Counted from the stretch's first letter, positions 37,178-47,386 are shown. The stretch: 64,000 nucleotides of DNA from Cupriavidus sp. 2SB (GCF_005503625.1 NZ_SCMX01000034.1:1-64000), one strand, 5' to 3'. Numbers and translations: made by a program. Notes: generated by a model not told the origin, from the sequence alone.

Positions 37178-37924
37178 TCAGCGGGCCTTGCCCTGGTTGG
37201 CCACGGCGGCCAGCGACGCGGCGATGGCCGCCTGGTCACCCAGGTAGTAATGGCGCAGGGGGCGCAGGTCGGCGTCCAGCTCGTACACGAGCGGGGTACC
37301 GTTGGGAATATTGAGGCCGACGATGTCGTCATCCGAAATCTGATCGAGGTATTTCACCAGCGCGCGGATGCTGTTGCCATGGGCGGCAATCACCACGCGC
37401 TTGCCCGCTTTGATGTCCGGAGCGATGGATTCGTTCCACAACGGCATCACGCGGGCCACGGTGTCCTTCAGGCATTCCGTCAGCGGGATCTGCTCGCGCG
37501 GCACATTGGCATAGCGGGGATCGTCGAACGAGGCGCGCTCGTCGGTCGGCTCCAGTGCGGGAGGCGGCGTGTCGTAGCTGCGGCGCCACACCAGCACCTG
37601 GTCGTCGCCGTATTGCTTGGCGGTTTCCGCCTTGTTGAGGCCGGACAGGGCGCCGTAGTGGCGCTCGTTCAGGCGCCATTCATTGCGCACCGGAATCCAC
37701 ATCTGGTCCATTTCGTCCTGGACGTGCCACAGCGTGCGGATGGCGCGCTTGAGCACTGACGTATAGGCCACATCGAAGCCGAAACCGGCTTCCTTGAGGA
37801 GTTGGCCGCCCTGCTTGGCCTGGGCCACGCCGGTATCGGTCAGGTCGACGTCGACCCAGCCGGTAAAGCGGTTTTCGAGGTTCCACGTGGATTCGCCGTG
37901 GCGGATGAGGACGAGCTTGTACAT
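37178..37924 (-). CDS. gpmA: 2,3-bisphosphoglycerate-dependent phosphoglycerate mutase
   Basis: A 248-residue glycolytic enzyme that interconverts 3- and 2-phosphoglycerate. The phosphohistidine motif [10 protein letters not shown] (H9), [13 protein letters not shown] and the second histidine in [14 protein letters not shown] are present. Length and sequence fit bacterial GpmA. It is divergent from the rhodanese gene with 163 bases between starts. Confidence 0.95.
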   Translation of the reverse strand: MYKLVLIRHGESTWNLENRFTGWVDVDLTDTGVAQAKQGGQLLKEAGFGFDVAYTSVLKRAIRTLWHVQDEMDQMWIPVRNEWRLNERHYGALSGLNKAETAKQYGDDQVLVWRRSYDTPPPALEPTDERASFDDPRYANVPREQIPLTECLKDTVARVMPLWNESIAPDIKAGKRVVIAAHGNSIRALVKYLDQISDDDIVGLNIPNGTPLVYELDADLRPLRHYYLGDQAAIAASLAAVANQGKAR

Positions 37925-38051
37925 TGCAGCTTCCAGGGTAGTAGGTAACCTGTGGCGCCATCGAGGCTATCGAGGCTCTGGGCCGGCGGGTCGGCGCGGG
38001 TGCGCGAAACACGACCTGCAAATATCGGCGCTGGCGCGAAACCGCGTATTT

Positions 38052-38057
38052 TATAAT
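38052..38057 (+). promoter_or_regulatory. Consensus -10 box of the rhodanese-grxC-secB-gpsA unit
   Basis: A perfect TATAAT lies 31 bases before the rhodanese start codon. No convincing -35 hexamer is found 16-18 bases upstream, so the promoter call is tentative. Confidence 0.4.
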
Positions 38058-38087
38058 GCCGCCGACCCAACCCAACGGAATGCCAAC

Positions 38088-38501
38088 GTGAATTTCTTCG
38101 CCGATTACAACAACCTGGCCCTGATCGCGATCGCCGTGGTCTCGGGCGGCCTGCTGGCCTGGCCGCAAATCAAGGCCGGTACGGGCGGCAAGCGTCTGAA
38201 TACGGCTGCCGCGACGCAGCTGATCAACCGTCGCAATGCGGTGGTCGTGGATATCCGCGACGCCGCCGATTTTGCCAAGGGTCACCTGCCCCAGGCCAAG
38301 AGCGCGCCACTTGCCGACCTGCCTGGCCGCGCTGCCGGCCTTGCAAAGGACAAGGCGGTCCCCATCATCGTGGTGTGCCAGACGGGCCAGCGCTCAAGCA
38401 AGGCCCAAGCAGCGTTGAAGGAAGCCGGTTACAGTGAGGTCTACGCGCTGGAGGGCGGCCTGGCTGCCTGGCAGCAGGCCGGCCTGCCGGTCGTCAAGTA
38501 A
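38088..38501 (+). CDS. Membrane-anchored rhodanese-domain protein
   Basis: A 137-residue protein with an N-terminal transmembrane helix (about 8-25) and a rhodanese domain whose active-site cysteine is C97 in VVCQTGQRSS. A sulfurtransferase role is likely; E. coli GlpE/YibN is similar, and yibN-grxC-secB-gpsA is a conserved gene order also seen here. The start is GTG at 38088; the nearby ATG at 38080 is out of frame. Confidence 0.87.
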   Translation: MNFFADYNNLALIAIAVVSGGLLAWPQIKAGTGGKRLNTAAATQLINRRNAVVVDIRDAADFAKGHLPQAKSAPLADLPGRAAGLAKDKAVPIIVVCQTGQRSSKAQAALKEAGYSEVYALEGGLAAWQQAGLPVVK

Positions 38502-38605
38502 GCACGAAAGCAAAGCCCCATTTTCGAACGCAGTCGCGGCGCGGTATTGCCCGGGGTGCCCTGGGTGGTCCGCGCCGTTGTTTTTTTAGTCAAAGGAGAA
38601 CCCGC

Positions 38606-38863
38606 ATGGCCCGCGTCGTCATGTACAGCACGGTTGTGTGCCCGTATTGCCAGATGGCAGAGCGCCTGCTCAAGCAGCGTGGCGTGCAAGAGATCGAGAA
38701 AGTGCTGATCGACCGTGAACCCGGCCGCCGCGAGGAAATGATGACCCGCACCGGCCGGCGCACCGTACCGCAGATCTACATCGACGATACCCATGTGGGC
38801 GGCTTCGACGACCTGTCGGCGCTCGACCGCCAGGGCGGACTCGTGCCCCTGCTCGCGGCCTGA
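38606..38863 (+). CDS. grxC: Glutaredoxin 3
   Basis: An 85-residue monothiol-reducing glutaredoxin with CPYC (C12, C15), the cis-proline loop RRTVPQIYID and GGFDDL glutathione-binding motif. SD AAAGGAG precedes the ATG. In the conserved gene order the next gene would be secB, but here a group II intron of about 2.95 kb lies between. Confidence 0.93.
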   Translation: MARVVMYSTVVCPYCQMAERLLKQRGVQEIEKVLIDREPGRREEMMTRTGRRTVPQIYIDDTHVGGFDDLSALDRQGGLVPLLAA

Positions 38864-38887
38864 GGTTGCTCCGACCCACGCGGCATG

Positions 38888-38935
38888 CCGTGCGGCGGCA
38901 AATCAATAGACGATTCTGATTCTGCCGCCGTACGG
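38888..38935. repeat. Inverted repeat after grxC
   Basis: CCGTGCGGCGGCA (38888-38900) and TGCCGCCGTACGG (38923-38935) are complementary except one position, with a 22-base loop. It sits between grxC and the intron 5' end and may be a transcript-stabilising or terminating hairpin. No T tract follows. Confidence 0.55.
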
Positions 38936-40121
38936 TGAATTCGACATCGGCGTCATGTACCATATGCGCTTTCGTGCGACACGCACTTTCGTGTCCGGCA
39001 GCTCTACGTTAAGAGCATCGACCTTTGTTGAGACAAGGGAAAGGCTTCGGCCAGAACCGTCCAATCTCAACCATTTCTTGCTTTGACAAGCCCAGCCGTA
39101 AGGTTGGAGCGAGTCCATGTGTTGTGGGAAGGCCAGACCATCGGCTGACTCGCAGCTTGCTATTTGCTGGATATATGTCCAGCCATTGCCCAAAGGCGGG
39201 GACGCTTGCCTTTGGGCAAGTTCTCTTTAAACGCCCTACTTCGGTAGGTGCGGGTGGGTTTGCAACTGTAGTTTTCGTTGCATCTCCGCTACATAGCATT
39301 CAAACCGGCCCGGTTGGGTCGGCGCTACGTTCTTTGGGACGGGTCTGCGCTCGAAAGAGACCGCCGCCGTCAAGCGCCTGCCACTATGGAGGCACTGAAG
39401 TAATGAAGTGAGGTTTCCCGGAGCGTCTAGCTCTGCGCGTTATGGTTCGGTCGAACACACCCGCGAGGGTACCTCGATAGAGAACCTGTCATGCGACTGA
39501 CAGTAGCCTAGGGAGACATGCGTCACTGACAACGGTGGGGTGTGAAGCTTTCCTGACAACGTAGCCCCCGCAAGGGTGCGTCATTATCGTGAGATAAGGG
39601 CGCAGAGACTCCGAGCAGCAATGGGGTCAAGGAGCCAGGCTGGCTGGTATGGGTAATGTAAGTGAACTGCTGATAAACGCCGTGAATATGACGGTGCCTA
39701 AGCTGCTGCGTGGCACTAACCAAAAGGTACGTGGTCGGTTATTCCGCTGGAAGCTCGGAATACGTCGCTGTAAGACCACCGGCGAAGAGGCAGGCCCTAA
39801 CCCGGTCTTGTAACGTGCAGGGAACGTGGTAAGCCCGTATGGCTGCCGGGGCGCTGTATGGCTCTGGCAAGCGAACCGCAAGGAACGCTGTTGGCTGTGC
39901 GGGTATGGGAGGTTGGAGAAAGCGAACGTCGGGCTGTAATGGTCCGGATAGGGGTTGAAACATCATCCCACGCGAAAGCGGGCAGACTTCCAACTGGTCT
40001 TTCGTCGCAAGACGGCTGACTGAACTCGCTTGTTTAATTTTCTTCCCTTGGGGGGTGACATACCCCGCAAGGGGCATGTTGTCTCTGCTAGTTGGGGAAG
40101 TCCTCAAGATAGGAGAGCAGC

Positions 40122-41837
40122 ATGGAAGCATTGATCCGCGAGGATGAATCTGCGCCCTCCGGCATTCCGCAGCGATGGGGCGACATCAATTGGCGCCGCG
40201 TCGAACAGAATGTTCGAGCAATGCAGATTCGAATTGCGAAGGCGACACAGGAACGGGACTGGCGCAGGGTGAAAGCTCTGCAGCGGTCTCTGACCCGCTC
40301 GTTTTCCGCCAAGGCATCGGCGGTGCGACGAGTGACGGAGAACCAAGGTAAACGGACGGCAGGTGTCGACCGCGAACTCTGGGACTCGCCTGAAGTTCGA
40401 TGGGTAGCCATTGGACGGTTGAGACGCCGGGGGTATCGGCCCATGCCATTACGGAGGGTCTTCATCCCCAAAGCCAACGGAAAGGAACGCCCTCTGGGTA
40501 TCCCGACCATGTTGGACCGGGCCATGCAGGCGCTATATCTGCTGGCGCTGGAACCGGTATCCGAAGGGACGAGCGATCCGAACTCTTATGGGTTCAGGTC
40601 CAATCGTTCTACTGCGGATGCTATGTCCCAGCTATTCGTCAACTTATCCAGAAAGGTCTCGGCCTCATGGATATTGGAGGCGGACATCCGCGGGTGTTTT
40701 GACCATATCAGTCACGACTGGCTGGAGCGCAATGTCCCTATGGACAAAGCGATCCTTCGGAAGTGGTTGAAAGCTGGCGTGGTATTTCAGGGCCAGTTTC
40801 AGGCGACCGAAGCCGGTACGCCACAGGGGGGCATCATCTCCCCGACCTTAGCCAATGTGGCGCTGAACGGACTGGAACAACAGCTAGCTCGGTTTCTCGA
40901 AACCACGCTGGGTGTCAACCAGACCCGGAAGCTCAAAGTAAATGTTGTGCGCTATGCGGACGATTTCGTGATCACCGGCAGCACGCCGGAAGTTTTGGAA
41001 CACGAGGTGAAGCCGTGGGTGGAACAGTTCCTCGCAATTCGAGGATTGTCCCTGTCCACGGAGAAAACGCGGATCGTGAGCATTGACGAGGGTTTTGACT
41101 TCCTTGGGTGGAATTTCCGGAAGTATTCCGGAACGCTGCTCATTAAGCCAAGCAGGAAAAACGCGCAAGCGTTCTATCGCAAGGTTAAGGAGGTTATCAG
41201 TGCTAACAAGACGGTAAAGCAGGAGGTCATCATTCGCCTGCTGAACCCGATGCTGAGAGGCTGGGCGCAGTATCACAGCCCGGTAGTGGCAAAAGAAGCG
41301 TTCAGCAAGATGCAGAGCCGAGTTTTCCGGGCGCTGCTCTGGTGGACAAAACGGCGACACAGAGGGAAGAACGCCGAATGGGTGCGGAAGAAATACTTCG
41401 CTTCGTTTGGTGATCGAAACTGGGTGTTCGGGACTGAGTTTGTGGAAGACGATGGGGAACGGCGCTGGCAGGAGTTGTATTCGCTTGCTAGCACGCCCAT
41501 CAGACGGCACAAGAAGATTCGGGGGGACTTCAATCCTTTCGATCCAGCGCAAGAGATGTATGGCGAAAATCTACGCCGGGACCGCATGCTGGAAAGCATG
41601 TCTCACCGGAAACAGTGGATCAGGCTATATGTCGATCAGCGGGGCTTATGCGCGGTGTGTCAGTGCAAGATAACCAAAGAGACCGGGTGGGATGACCATC
41701 ACATCGTCTACAGAACCCACGGAGGTTCAGACGCTCTAGGAAATCGCGTATTGCTGCATCCCAACTGCCACGTCCAAGTACACCATCATGGTCGAACCGT
41801 TGTGAAACCGGTGCTGGAGATGTCCAGCATTTTGTAA
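40122..41837 (+). CDS. ltrA: Group II intron reverse transcriptase/maturase with HNH endonuclease
   Basis: A 571-residue intron-encoded protein in domain IV. The RT domain has the catalytic YADD in [11 protein letters not shown], preceded by [16 protein letters not shown]. The maturase (X) domain follows ([12 protein letters not shown]). A C-terminal HNH endonuclease has C-x2-C (CAVCQC), [12 protein letters not shown] and HPNCH zinc/catalytic residues. All domains look intact, so the intron is probably splicing- and mobility-competent. G+C and codon use are lower than in flanking genes, as expected for acquired DNA. Confidence 0.93.
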   Translation: MEALIREDESAPSGIPQRWGDINWRRVEQNVRAMQIRIAKATQERDWRRVKALQRSLTRSFSAKASAVRRVTENQGKRTAGVDRELWDSPEVRWVAIGRLRRRGYRPMPLRRVFIPKANGKERPLGIPTMLDRAMQALYLLALEPVSEGTSDPNSYGFRSNRSTADAMSQLFVNLSRKVSASWILEADIRGCFDHISHDWLERNVPMDKAILRKWLKAGVVFQGQFQATEAGTPQGGIISPTLANVALNGLEQQLARFLETTLGVNQTRKLKVNVVRYADDFVITGSTPEVLEHEVKPWVEQFLAIRGLSLSTEKTRIVSIDEGFDFLGWNFRKYSGTLLIKPSRKNAQAFYRKVKEVISANKTVKQEVIIRLLNPMLRGWAQYHSPVVAKEAFSKMQSRVFRALLWWTKRRHRGKNAEWVRKKYFASFGDRNWVFGTEFVEDDGERRWQELYSLASTPIRRHKKIRGDFNPFDPAQEMYGENLRRDRMLESMSHRKQWIRLYVDQRGLCAVCQCKITKETGWDDHHIVYRTHGGSDALGNRVLLHPNCHVQVHHHGRTVVKPVLEMSSIL

Positions 41838-41843
41838 GGGCTT

Positions 41844-41877
41844 GAGCCGTATGCGGGGAAACTCGCACGTACGGTTC
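41844..41877 (+). ncRNA. Group II intron domain V
   Basis: A 34-base helix with the canonical ends GAGCCGT and ACGGTTC and a GAAA-type terminal loop. Domain V is the catalytic core of the ribozyme, and its intact form supports splicing activity. Confidence 0.85.
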
Positions 41878-41996
41878 TTAGGGGGGAGCAAACCAGCAAT
41901 GGTATGCTCCTACCCTCCCAACCGCCGGCCGGCGGATCTAGACCGCCGGCAGCGCATGGCGCAGCGCGCCCAAACCGATCCATCCGGAAGCCTTTC

Positions 41997-42515
41997 ATGA
42001 GCGACCAGCAACAAGCTACCCAGCAGGACGACCAGCCCTTCTTCAACATCCAGCGCGTGTACCTGAAGGACATGTCGCTCGAGCAGCCGAACTCGCCGGG
42101 CATCTTCCTCGAATCGGAAGCGCCGTCCGTCGAGGTGCAGGTCAATGTGGGTGCCGCCCAGCTGCAGGAAGGCATTTTCGAAGTCGTGGTGACCGGCACC
42201 GTGACGACCAAGGTGCAGGACAAGGTTGCCTTCCTCGTGGAAGCACACCAGGCCGGTATCTTCGATATCCGCAACGTGCCCGCCGAGCAGCTCGACCCGC
42301 TGCTGGGCATCGCCTGCCCGACCATCCTGTACCCGTACCTGCGCGGCAACATCGCCGACGTGATCACGCGTGCCGGCTTCCAGGCTATCCACCTGTCGGA
42401 AATCAACTTCCAGGCGCTGTACGAGCAACGCCTGCAAGCCGCGATGGAAGAAGCACAAGGCCAGGGCGCAGAGTCGGGCATCGTGCTGCCGGACGGCAGC
42501 CAGGCTCGCCACTGA
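41997..42515 (+). CDS. secB: Protein-export chaperone SecB
   Basis: A 172-residue cytosolic chaperone that keeps preproteins unfolded and delivers them to SecA. Family motifs [19 protein letters not shown] and [15 protein letters not shown] are intact. The ATG at 41997 with SD GGAAG is chosen; an upstream frame begins within the intron end. In relatives it follows grxC directly, but here the intron separates them, so secB expression through the shared transcript depends on read-through or splicing. Confidence 0.95.
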   Translation: MSDQQQATQQDDQPFFNIQRVYLKDMSLEQPNSPGIFLESEAPSVEVQVNVGAAQLQEGIFEVVVTGTVTTKVQDKVAFLVEAHQAGIFDIRNVPAEQLDPLLGIACPTILYPYLRGNIADVITRAGFQAIHLSEINFQALYEQRLQAAMEEAQGQGAESGIVLPDGSQARH

Positions 42516-42566
42516 TTGCGTCACTGATCAGGCGCGTGATCCGAATCGCATTCGGATTTCGGCAAA

Positions 42567-42586
42567 CGGGGCTTCGGCCCCGTTTT
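42567..42586 (+). terminator. Intrinsic terminator after secB
   Basis: CGGGGC and GCCCCG arms close a TTCG tetraloop (42573-42576), followed by TTTT. It lies 51 bases after the secB stop and 80 before gpsA, which may therefore have its own promoter or depend on read-through. Confidence 0.75.
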
Positions 42587-42666
42587 GCTTTGTCGGGCGC
42601 TGATCGATCCGTTGGCGTCCATACTGTCGCCATGACACTGCCCACCGCCAATCTCGCGGAACAGCC

Positions 42667-43692
42667 ATGAAAATCACGATACTCGGTGCAGGCGCCTGGG
42701 GCACCGCGCTGGCCAGCCACGCCGCTGCCGATACCCGCCACGATGTGGTGCTCTGGGGCCGCGACGCGGACCAGTTGGCCGCTATCTTCGCCACCGGCAT
42801 CAACGCGGCCTACCTGCCGGGCGTACCACTGTCCGGACGTCTTGCTTACGATCCCGATTTCGACCGCGCCGTAGACCATGCGGTGTCGGATGCCAATGGC
42901 CTGTTGATCGTCGCCACGCCCGTGTCGGGCCTGCGCGAGATGACGCGGCGACTGGCTGCGCGTCGCAAGGGGACGTTGGCCATGCTCTGGCTCTGCAAGG
43001 GGTTTGAAGCGGAGACACACGCGTTGCCGCACCAGATGGTCCGCGAGGAACTGGACGCGCTTGGCGTGGCACCCGGCGAGATCGAGTACGGCGTGCTGAC
43101 CGGTCCGAGCTTTGCCCGCGAAGTGGCACAGGGCCTGCCGTGCGCGCTGACCGTGGCAGGCACGACGCACGCGCTGACCGATCGCGCGCAGGCGGCCTTC
43201 CACCATCACGCGATGCGGATCTATGGCAGCGATGACCTGACGGGCGTCGAGGTCGGCGGCGCGGTCAAGAACGTGCTGGCGATTGCCACGGGCGCGAGCG
43301 ATGGTTTGGGTCTTGGGCTCAACGCACGCGCGGCGCTGGTGACGCGTGGACTTGCCGAGATGACGCGCCTCGGGCTGGCGCTCGGTGGGCGTACCGAAAC
43401 CTTCATGGGTCTCGCCGGCATGGGCGACCTGATCCTGACCGCCACGGGCGACCTCTCGCGCAATCGCAAGGTCGGCCAGCAACTGGCGGGCGGCAAGACG
43501 CTTGAGCAGATTCTGGCGGATCTTGGTCATGTGGCCGAAGGCGTGCGTTGCGCGCAGGCCGTGGCCGCGCTGGCGGGACGATTGGGTGTGGAGATGCCGA
43601 TCACGCGGGCTGTGTGTGCGGTGCTGTTTGAGGGATTGCCTGTGGCGGATGCCGTGGCGAGGTTGTTGCAGCGGGATGCGCGGGATGAGTGA
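42667..43692 (+). CDS. gpsA: Glycerol-3-phosphate dehydrogenase [NAD(P)+]
   Basis: A 341-residue enzyme that reduces dihydroxyacetone phosphate to sn-glycerol-3-phosphate for phospholipid synthesis. The Rossmann motif [10 protein letters not shown] (7-16), [13 protein letters not shown] and the catalytic lysine region [12 protein letters not shown] are present. The N terminus [12 protein letters not shown] supports the start at 42667. Last gene of the grxC-secB-gpsA group. Confidence 0.94.
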   Translation: MKITILGAGAWGTALASHAAADTRHDVVLWGRDADQLAAIFATGINAAYLPGVPLSGRLAYDPDFDRAVDHAVSDANGLLIVATPVSGLREMTRRLAARRKGTLAMLWLCKGFEAETHALPHQMVREELDALGVAPGEIEYGVLTGPSFAREVAQGLPCALTVAGTTHALTDRAQAAFHHHAMRIYGSDDLTGVEVGGAVKNVLAIATGASDGLGLGLNARAALVTRGLAEMTRLGLALGGRTETFMGLAGMGDLILTATGDLSRNRKVGQQLAGGKTLEQILADLGHVAEGVRCAQAVAALAGRLGVEMPITRAVCAVLFEGLPVADAVARLLQRDARDE

Positions 43693-43723
43693 AATCCCTG
43701 CGCTGTCTCTGTTGAACTGCTAG

Positions 43724-43836
43724 CCCTCTCCCCCGCCCCTCTCCCGCAGGCGGGAGAGGGGAGCAAACCGATTGGGTTCGATATGCCCGTGGTTTCTCCC
43801 CTCTCCCGCGACGCGGGAGAGGGGCTGGGGAGAGGG
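43724..43836. repeat. Inverted pair of REP-like palindromic units
   Basis: Two units of the same family as at 12.3 kb, in opposite orientation: left unit 43724-43761 (tail to the left) and right unit 43798-43836 (tail to the right). Each contains CCCCTCTCCCGC-N2-GCGGGAGAGGGG. The intervening sequence includes GAGCAAACCG, whose complement CGGTTTGCTC precedes the third unit of the first cluster. The pair ends 22 bases before the tctC-like start codon. Confidence 0.8.
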
Positions 43837-43858
43837 CAGGCGCATCTCTTTCGAAAAC

Positions 43859-44839
43859 ATGCCAACCCGCCGCCAATCCCTTCAAGCCCTGCTCGCCGTC
43901 ACCACTGCGACAGCTTTCCCCGCCTTCGCCAACGACACCTGGCCCACCCGCCCGATCCGCATGATCGTGCCGTTTCCTGCCGGGTCTTCCCCCGACCTGA
44001 TTGCACGCATCGTCACGGAGAAACTGGCGCATGTGCTGGGCCAGCCGGTCGTCGTGGAGAATCGGCCCGGGGCGGGCGGCAATATCGGCACGGGACTCGT
44101 CGCCAAGGCAGCCCCCGATGGCTACACGCTGCTGTTCACGATCAATGGGCCGCTGGTCACCGCGCCGTCGCTGTACCGGAACCTGAGCTACGATCCGATG
44201 AAGCAGCTGGCGCCGATCACACTGGTGGCCACGTCACCCAATGTGTTGGTGGTGGATGCAAAGCTGCCGGTGCATAACCTGCGCGAGTTCGTGGCGCTGG
44301 CGAAGTCGAAGCCGGGCGCGCTGAACTATGGGTCGGTCGGCAATGGCAGCGCCGCGCATCTGGCGATGGAGCAGTTGAAGGCCATGGCCGGGATCGATCT
44401 GGCGCATGTACCGTATCCCGGCTTTCCGCAGATCACCACGGCCATCGTGGGCGGGCAGGTGCAGGCGGGTTTCATGGTGCCAGCGATTGCGATGCCGATG
44501 GTCAATGCGGGAAAGTTGCGGCTGCTGGCCGTGACGACCACGGGACGCACGGCACTGTTGCCGTCGGTGCCGACCGTTGCGGAATCGGGCTATCCGGGAT
44601 TCGAGGCGATCTCGTGGCAGGCCATTCTTGCGCCAGCGGGTACGCCGGTATCGATCGTGGATCGGCTCTATCGGGAACTGGTGAAGATCATCGGCAGCGA
44701 GGACGTGCGCGAGCGGATGCGGGCGCAGTACTTCTCGCCAGCCGGCACGGCGCCTGCGTCATTGCGACAGATGATGGCGCTGGAGAAAGCGCGCTGGGAG
44801 CGCGTGATCCGCGCGGCGGGCGTCACGCCCGAGAACTGA
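43859..44839 (+). CDS. Tripartite-tricarboxylate (Bug/TctC-type) periplasmic binding protein
   Basis: A 326-residue Bug-family solute receptor with a signal peptide (1-24, ending PAFA-N). Signatures: WPTRPIRMIVPFPAGSSPD, VVVENRPGAGGNIGTG and NYGSVGNGSAAHLAME. Members bind carboxylates or aromatic acids for TctAB transporters, but no tctA/tctB is adjacent, so it is an orphan receptor as is common in Burkholderiales. The ATG at 43859 is chosen for the signal peptide. Its stop abuts the convergent trmL stop with no gap. Confidence 0.88.
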   Translation: MPTRRQSLQALLAVTTATAFPAFANDTWPTRPIRMIVPFPAGSSPDLIARIVTEKLAHVLGQPVVVENRPGAGGNIGTGLVAKAAPDGYTLLFTINGPLVTAPSLYRNLSYDPMKQLAPITLVATSPNVLVVDAKLPVHNLREFVALAKSKPGALNYGSVGNGSAAHLAMEQLKAMAGIDLAHVPYPGFPQITTAIVGGQVQAGFMVPAIAMPMVNAGKLRLLAVTTTGRTALLPSVPTVAESGYPGFEAISWQAILAPAGTPVSIVDRLYRELVKIIGSEDVRERMRAQYFSPAGTAPASLRQMMALEKARWERVIRAAGVTPEN

Positions 44840-45310
44840 TCAGGCGCCGCCTGCGTAGCCGTTCTGGCGCCAGGCTTCGAAGACCACCACGGCCACCGTG
44901 TTCGACAGGTTCAGGCTGCGGTTGTCGGGGCGCATCGGCAGGCGGATGCGCTGCGCAGCAGGAAACCACTCGCGGCGTTCCGGCGCCAGGCCGCGTGTTT
45001 CCGAACCGAACACGAACCAGTCGCCCGGCTGGAAGCTCATCTGCGCGAAAGGCGTGGAGCCATGCGTGGTCAGCGCGAACATGCGCGACGGGTCGGGTTG
45101 CTCGGTAGCCATCAGCGCCTCCCAGTTCTCATGCACGCGCATCGGCGCGAACTCGTGATAGTCGAGTCCGGCGCGGCGCATGCGCGCATCTTCCAGCGGG
45201 AATCCCAATGGCTTGACCAGATGCAGCTGCGCGCCGGTATTGGCGCACAGGCGGATCACATTGCCGGTGTTCGGCGGGATTTCGGGTTCGACCAGGACGA
45301 CGTTGAACAT
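44840..45310 (-). CDS. trmL: tRNA (cytidine/uridine-34-2'-O)-methyltransferase TrmL
   Basis: A 156-residue SPOUT methyltransferase that 2'-O-methylates the wobble base of tRNA-Leu species. Motifs: N-terminal MFNVVLVEPEIPPNTGNVIRLCANTG (motif 1), FGSETRGL (motif 2) and RLPMRPDNRSLNLSNTVAV (motif 3, forming the trefoil knot). The ATG at 45308-45310 gives the conserved N terminus. It is transcribed toward the Bug-type gene and follows comF on the same strand. Confidence 0.92.
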   Translation of the reverse strand: MFNVVLVEPEIPPNTGNVIRLCANTGAQLHLVKPLGFPLEDARMRRAGLDYHEFAPMRVHENWEALMATEQPDPSRMFALTTHGSTPFAQMSFQPGDWFVFGSETRGLAPERREWFPAAQRIRLPMRPDNRSLNLSNTVAVVVFEAWRQNGYAGGA

Positions 45311-45360
45311 GGGATGGACTCGGGAAACGGGGCGCAGCTTACCGCTTACCGGCGCGGGTG

Positions 45361-46116
45361 TCACGGCGTGCGCAGTGCCGCGATGGCCGTGACGCGCGCC
45401 GCGCCGTGCGCTTTCAGCAATCTGGCGGCTTCGCGCAGCGTGGCGCCGGTTGTCATCACATCGTCAATCAGGCCGACATGGGTGCCAGATACGGCCCCGG
45501 CATCGCTCAGCCCAAACGCATCGCGCAGGTTGGCATGCCGGGACGCGAGATCGAGTGCACGCTGGCTTGGCGTGTCGCGGTCGCGGACCAGCTGGGTTGC
45601 AGAACTGGCGATGCCGAGCTGCCGGGCCAGCGGCCGGGTGATCTCCCATGCCTGATTGAATCCGCGTTCTGCCAGGCGGTGCGATGAAAGCGGGATGGGC
45701 AGCAGCAGGTCGGGGAGGGGCGTCGCGCGAAGCTGGCTGGCCAGTTGCACAGCGATCCACCCGGCGGCGGGCAGCCGGGCGCCGAACTTGAGCCGCAGGA
45801 TCAATCGGTCGAATGGAGCGGCGTAGTCGCCAAGCGTCAGCGTGGCGTCGATCGGATCGTCGTCGGCACAAGTGCCACACAGGCCCACACTATCGGGCAT
45901 GGCGCATCGGGGGCAGCGTGGCACGGGCCGCAGCAGCGCGTCCGCGCAAGCGGTGCAGACCACTTCACGCTGGACCTGCTCGCAGATCAGGCACGCCGAC
46001 GGCAGCAGATCTGGCCACAGGCTTGTCACGTGATCGACGAGGGCCGCTCCGGCAGCCTTCCATCCGCGCGCGTATACTTCGGGGCCTGCCCGGCCGCCTC
46101 GCGCGGCCTCGTCCAT
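45361..46116 (-). CDS. comF: ComF-family phosphoribosyltransferase-like competence protein
   Basis: A 251-residue ComF protein. An N-terminal double zinc-ribbon (CLIC, CTAC, CPRC, CGTC) is followed by a PRT fold with the PRPP-type loop VGLIDDVMTTGATL. ComF is needed for handling incoming DNA in transformable bacteria. comM is in the same window. The ATG at 46114-46116 is chosen because it gives a typical length; the longer reading frame further upstream runs through the divergent methyltransferase gene and is not credible. Confidence 0.85.
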   Translation of the reverse strand: MDEAARGGRAGPEVYARGWKAAGAALVDHVTSLWPDLLPSACLICEQVQREVVCTACADALLRPVPRCPRCAMPDSVGLCGTCADDDPIDATLTLGDYAAPFDRLILRLKFGARLPAAGWIAVQLASQLRATPLPDLLLPIPLSSHRLAERGFNQAWEITRPLARQLGIASSATQLVRDRDTPSQRALDLASRHANLRDAFGLSDAGAVSGTHVGLIDDVMTTGATLREAARLLKAHGAARVTAIAALRTP

Positions 46117-46182
46117 GGAAGGTGCGACAGTTTGTCGCATCGCCCGCCGATCCCCATCCGTTTCTTGCTGCCCTGTCCGTCC

Positions 46183-47121
46183 GTGTCCCTGCATGCTTCT
46201 GAATCCCCCGATGCCTGGTTGCCGCCCGCGCGGCTGACCCGGCTTGCCTTCGACCGCCGCAGCCCGCGCTTCGGCCAACTCGATTTCCTGCTTGGCGAGA
46301 TTGGCCAGCGCATGCAGGAGCGGATGGAGGTGGTCAAGCTGCAACCGCGCCGCGCGCTCGATATCGGCTGCGGCCACGGGCAGGGTCTGGCGGGTTTGCG
46401 TGCACGCTTTCCCGACGCGCAGATTGCCGGGCTCGATATCTCCGGCGCGATGTTGCAACAGGCCGGGCAGCGCGATCCGCAGCGCCGGCCCGGCTGGATC
46501 GGCCGCATGCTGGGCAAGCGGCCGATGTTCGATCTGGTGCAGGGCGATCTTGCCACATTGCCCTTCGGCGCCGCCAGCTTCGACCTGCTGTGGTCGAACC
46601 TCGCGCTGCACTGGCACCCGGAGCCGCATCGCGTCATGCCCGAGTGGCACCGCGTGACGGCCGATGAGGGCCTTGTCATGTTTTCGCTGTTCGGGCCCGA
46701 TACGCTGAAAGAACTGCGCAACGCGTTTGCCGATGTCGATCTGGACGCGCACACGCTGCGTTTCGTCGATATGCACGATATCGGCGACATGCTCGTGCAC
46801 AGCGGCTGGTCCACACCCGTGATGGACATGGAGACGCTGACCGTCACCTACGAATCCCCGGAGAAGCTGTTGCAGGAAGTGCAGGCGTTCGGTGGCTTCC
46901 GTCGTCCGGGCAACCCCGGGCTACGGGGCCGCCGCTGGCATCGCGCCGTGCTGGCCGCGCTCGATCGGCAACGTAACGCGGATGGCGTGATCCCGCTGAC
47001 ATTCGAGATTGTCTACGGCCACGCATGGAAAATTCCCCCGCGTGGCAAACAGGCGACTGACGATCAGGGGCGTGCCATCATCCCGGTCGACAAGATCGGC
47101 CGCGCACCTCGCCCCCGCTGA
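46183..47121 (+). CDS. SAM-dependent methyltransferase, BioC-like
   Basis: A 312-residue class I methyltransferase with SAM motif I ALDIGCGHGQGLAGL and post-motifs FDLLWSNLALHW and FSLFGPDTLKELR. This matches the malonyl-ACP O-methyltransferase (BioC) family used in biotin synthesis. No other biotin gene is nearby, so the role is inferred. The GTG at 46183 (SLHASESPDAW) gives the usual beta-proteobacterial start; it is divergent from comF with 66 bases between starts. Confidence 0.78.
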   Translation: MSLHASESPDAWLPPARLTRLAFDRRSPRFGQLDFLLGEIGQRMQERMEVVKLQPRRALDIGCGHGQGLAGLRARFPDAQIAGLDISGAMLQQAGQRDPQRRPGWIGRMLGKRPMFDLVQGDLATLPFGAASFDLLWSNLALHWHPEPHRVMPEWHRVTADEGLVMFSLFGPDTLKELRNAFADVDLDAHTLRFVDMHDIGDMLVHSGWSTPVMDMETLTVTYESPEKLLQEVQAFGGFRRPGNPGLRGRRWHRAVLAALDRQRNADGVIPLTFEIVYGHAWKIPPRGKQATDDQGRAIIPVDKIGRAPRPR

Positions 47122-47240
47122 CGCGCGGGGGGCACCACGGTTGCCCGACAATCGGACCGCATCGTTTGTGTTGCCTATCGGGGCCTGTGGTGTCATGCAC
47201 AAAAATGCGCACGAGGCAAGCACTTCGGTCAAATCCTAAG

Positions 47241-47269
47241 TTGTTCGAGTATGCGAAGGGTCATATAAT
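47241..47269 (+). promoter_or_regulatory. Sigma-70-type promoter before the DUF2244 gene
   Basis: TTGTTC (47241-47246), a 17-base spacer and a perfect TATAAT (47264-47269). It would give a 5' leader of about 110 bases before the DUF2244 start and could also feed the cox operon. Confidence 0.65.
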
Positions 47270-47386
47270 GGCCCGGTTTGTCGCAGTGGTCCCCTGGCAC
47301 AAGAACGCTTCTGGAATGCACTTCGCACGTGCTCTCCTTGTGGCGCCTTTCGTCCCGGGTGTGCATCCGATGCAGAGTGGTTGGCG

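Larger units (their letters stand above)
38974..41922 (+). mobile_element. Complete group II intron between grxC and secB
   Basis: The 5' end GTGCGAC (38974-38980) fits the group II start GUGYG. About 1.15 kb of non-coding ribozyme sequence (domains I-III) precedes the maturase. A canonical 34-base domain V lies at 41844-41877 (GAGCCGT at its left end, ACGGTTC at its right end, GGGGAAAC tetraloop region). Domain VI follows with a bulged A near 41912 and an AAC end at 41920-41922. The exact 3' end is uncertain by a few bases. The insertion is in the sense direction of the host operon. Confidence 0.88.

Noticed and set aside
46117-46800. N-terminal extension of comF to 46800
   Set aside because: It would run antisense through the BioC-like methyltransferase, and ComF proteins are about 230-260 residues long.
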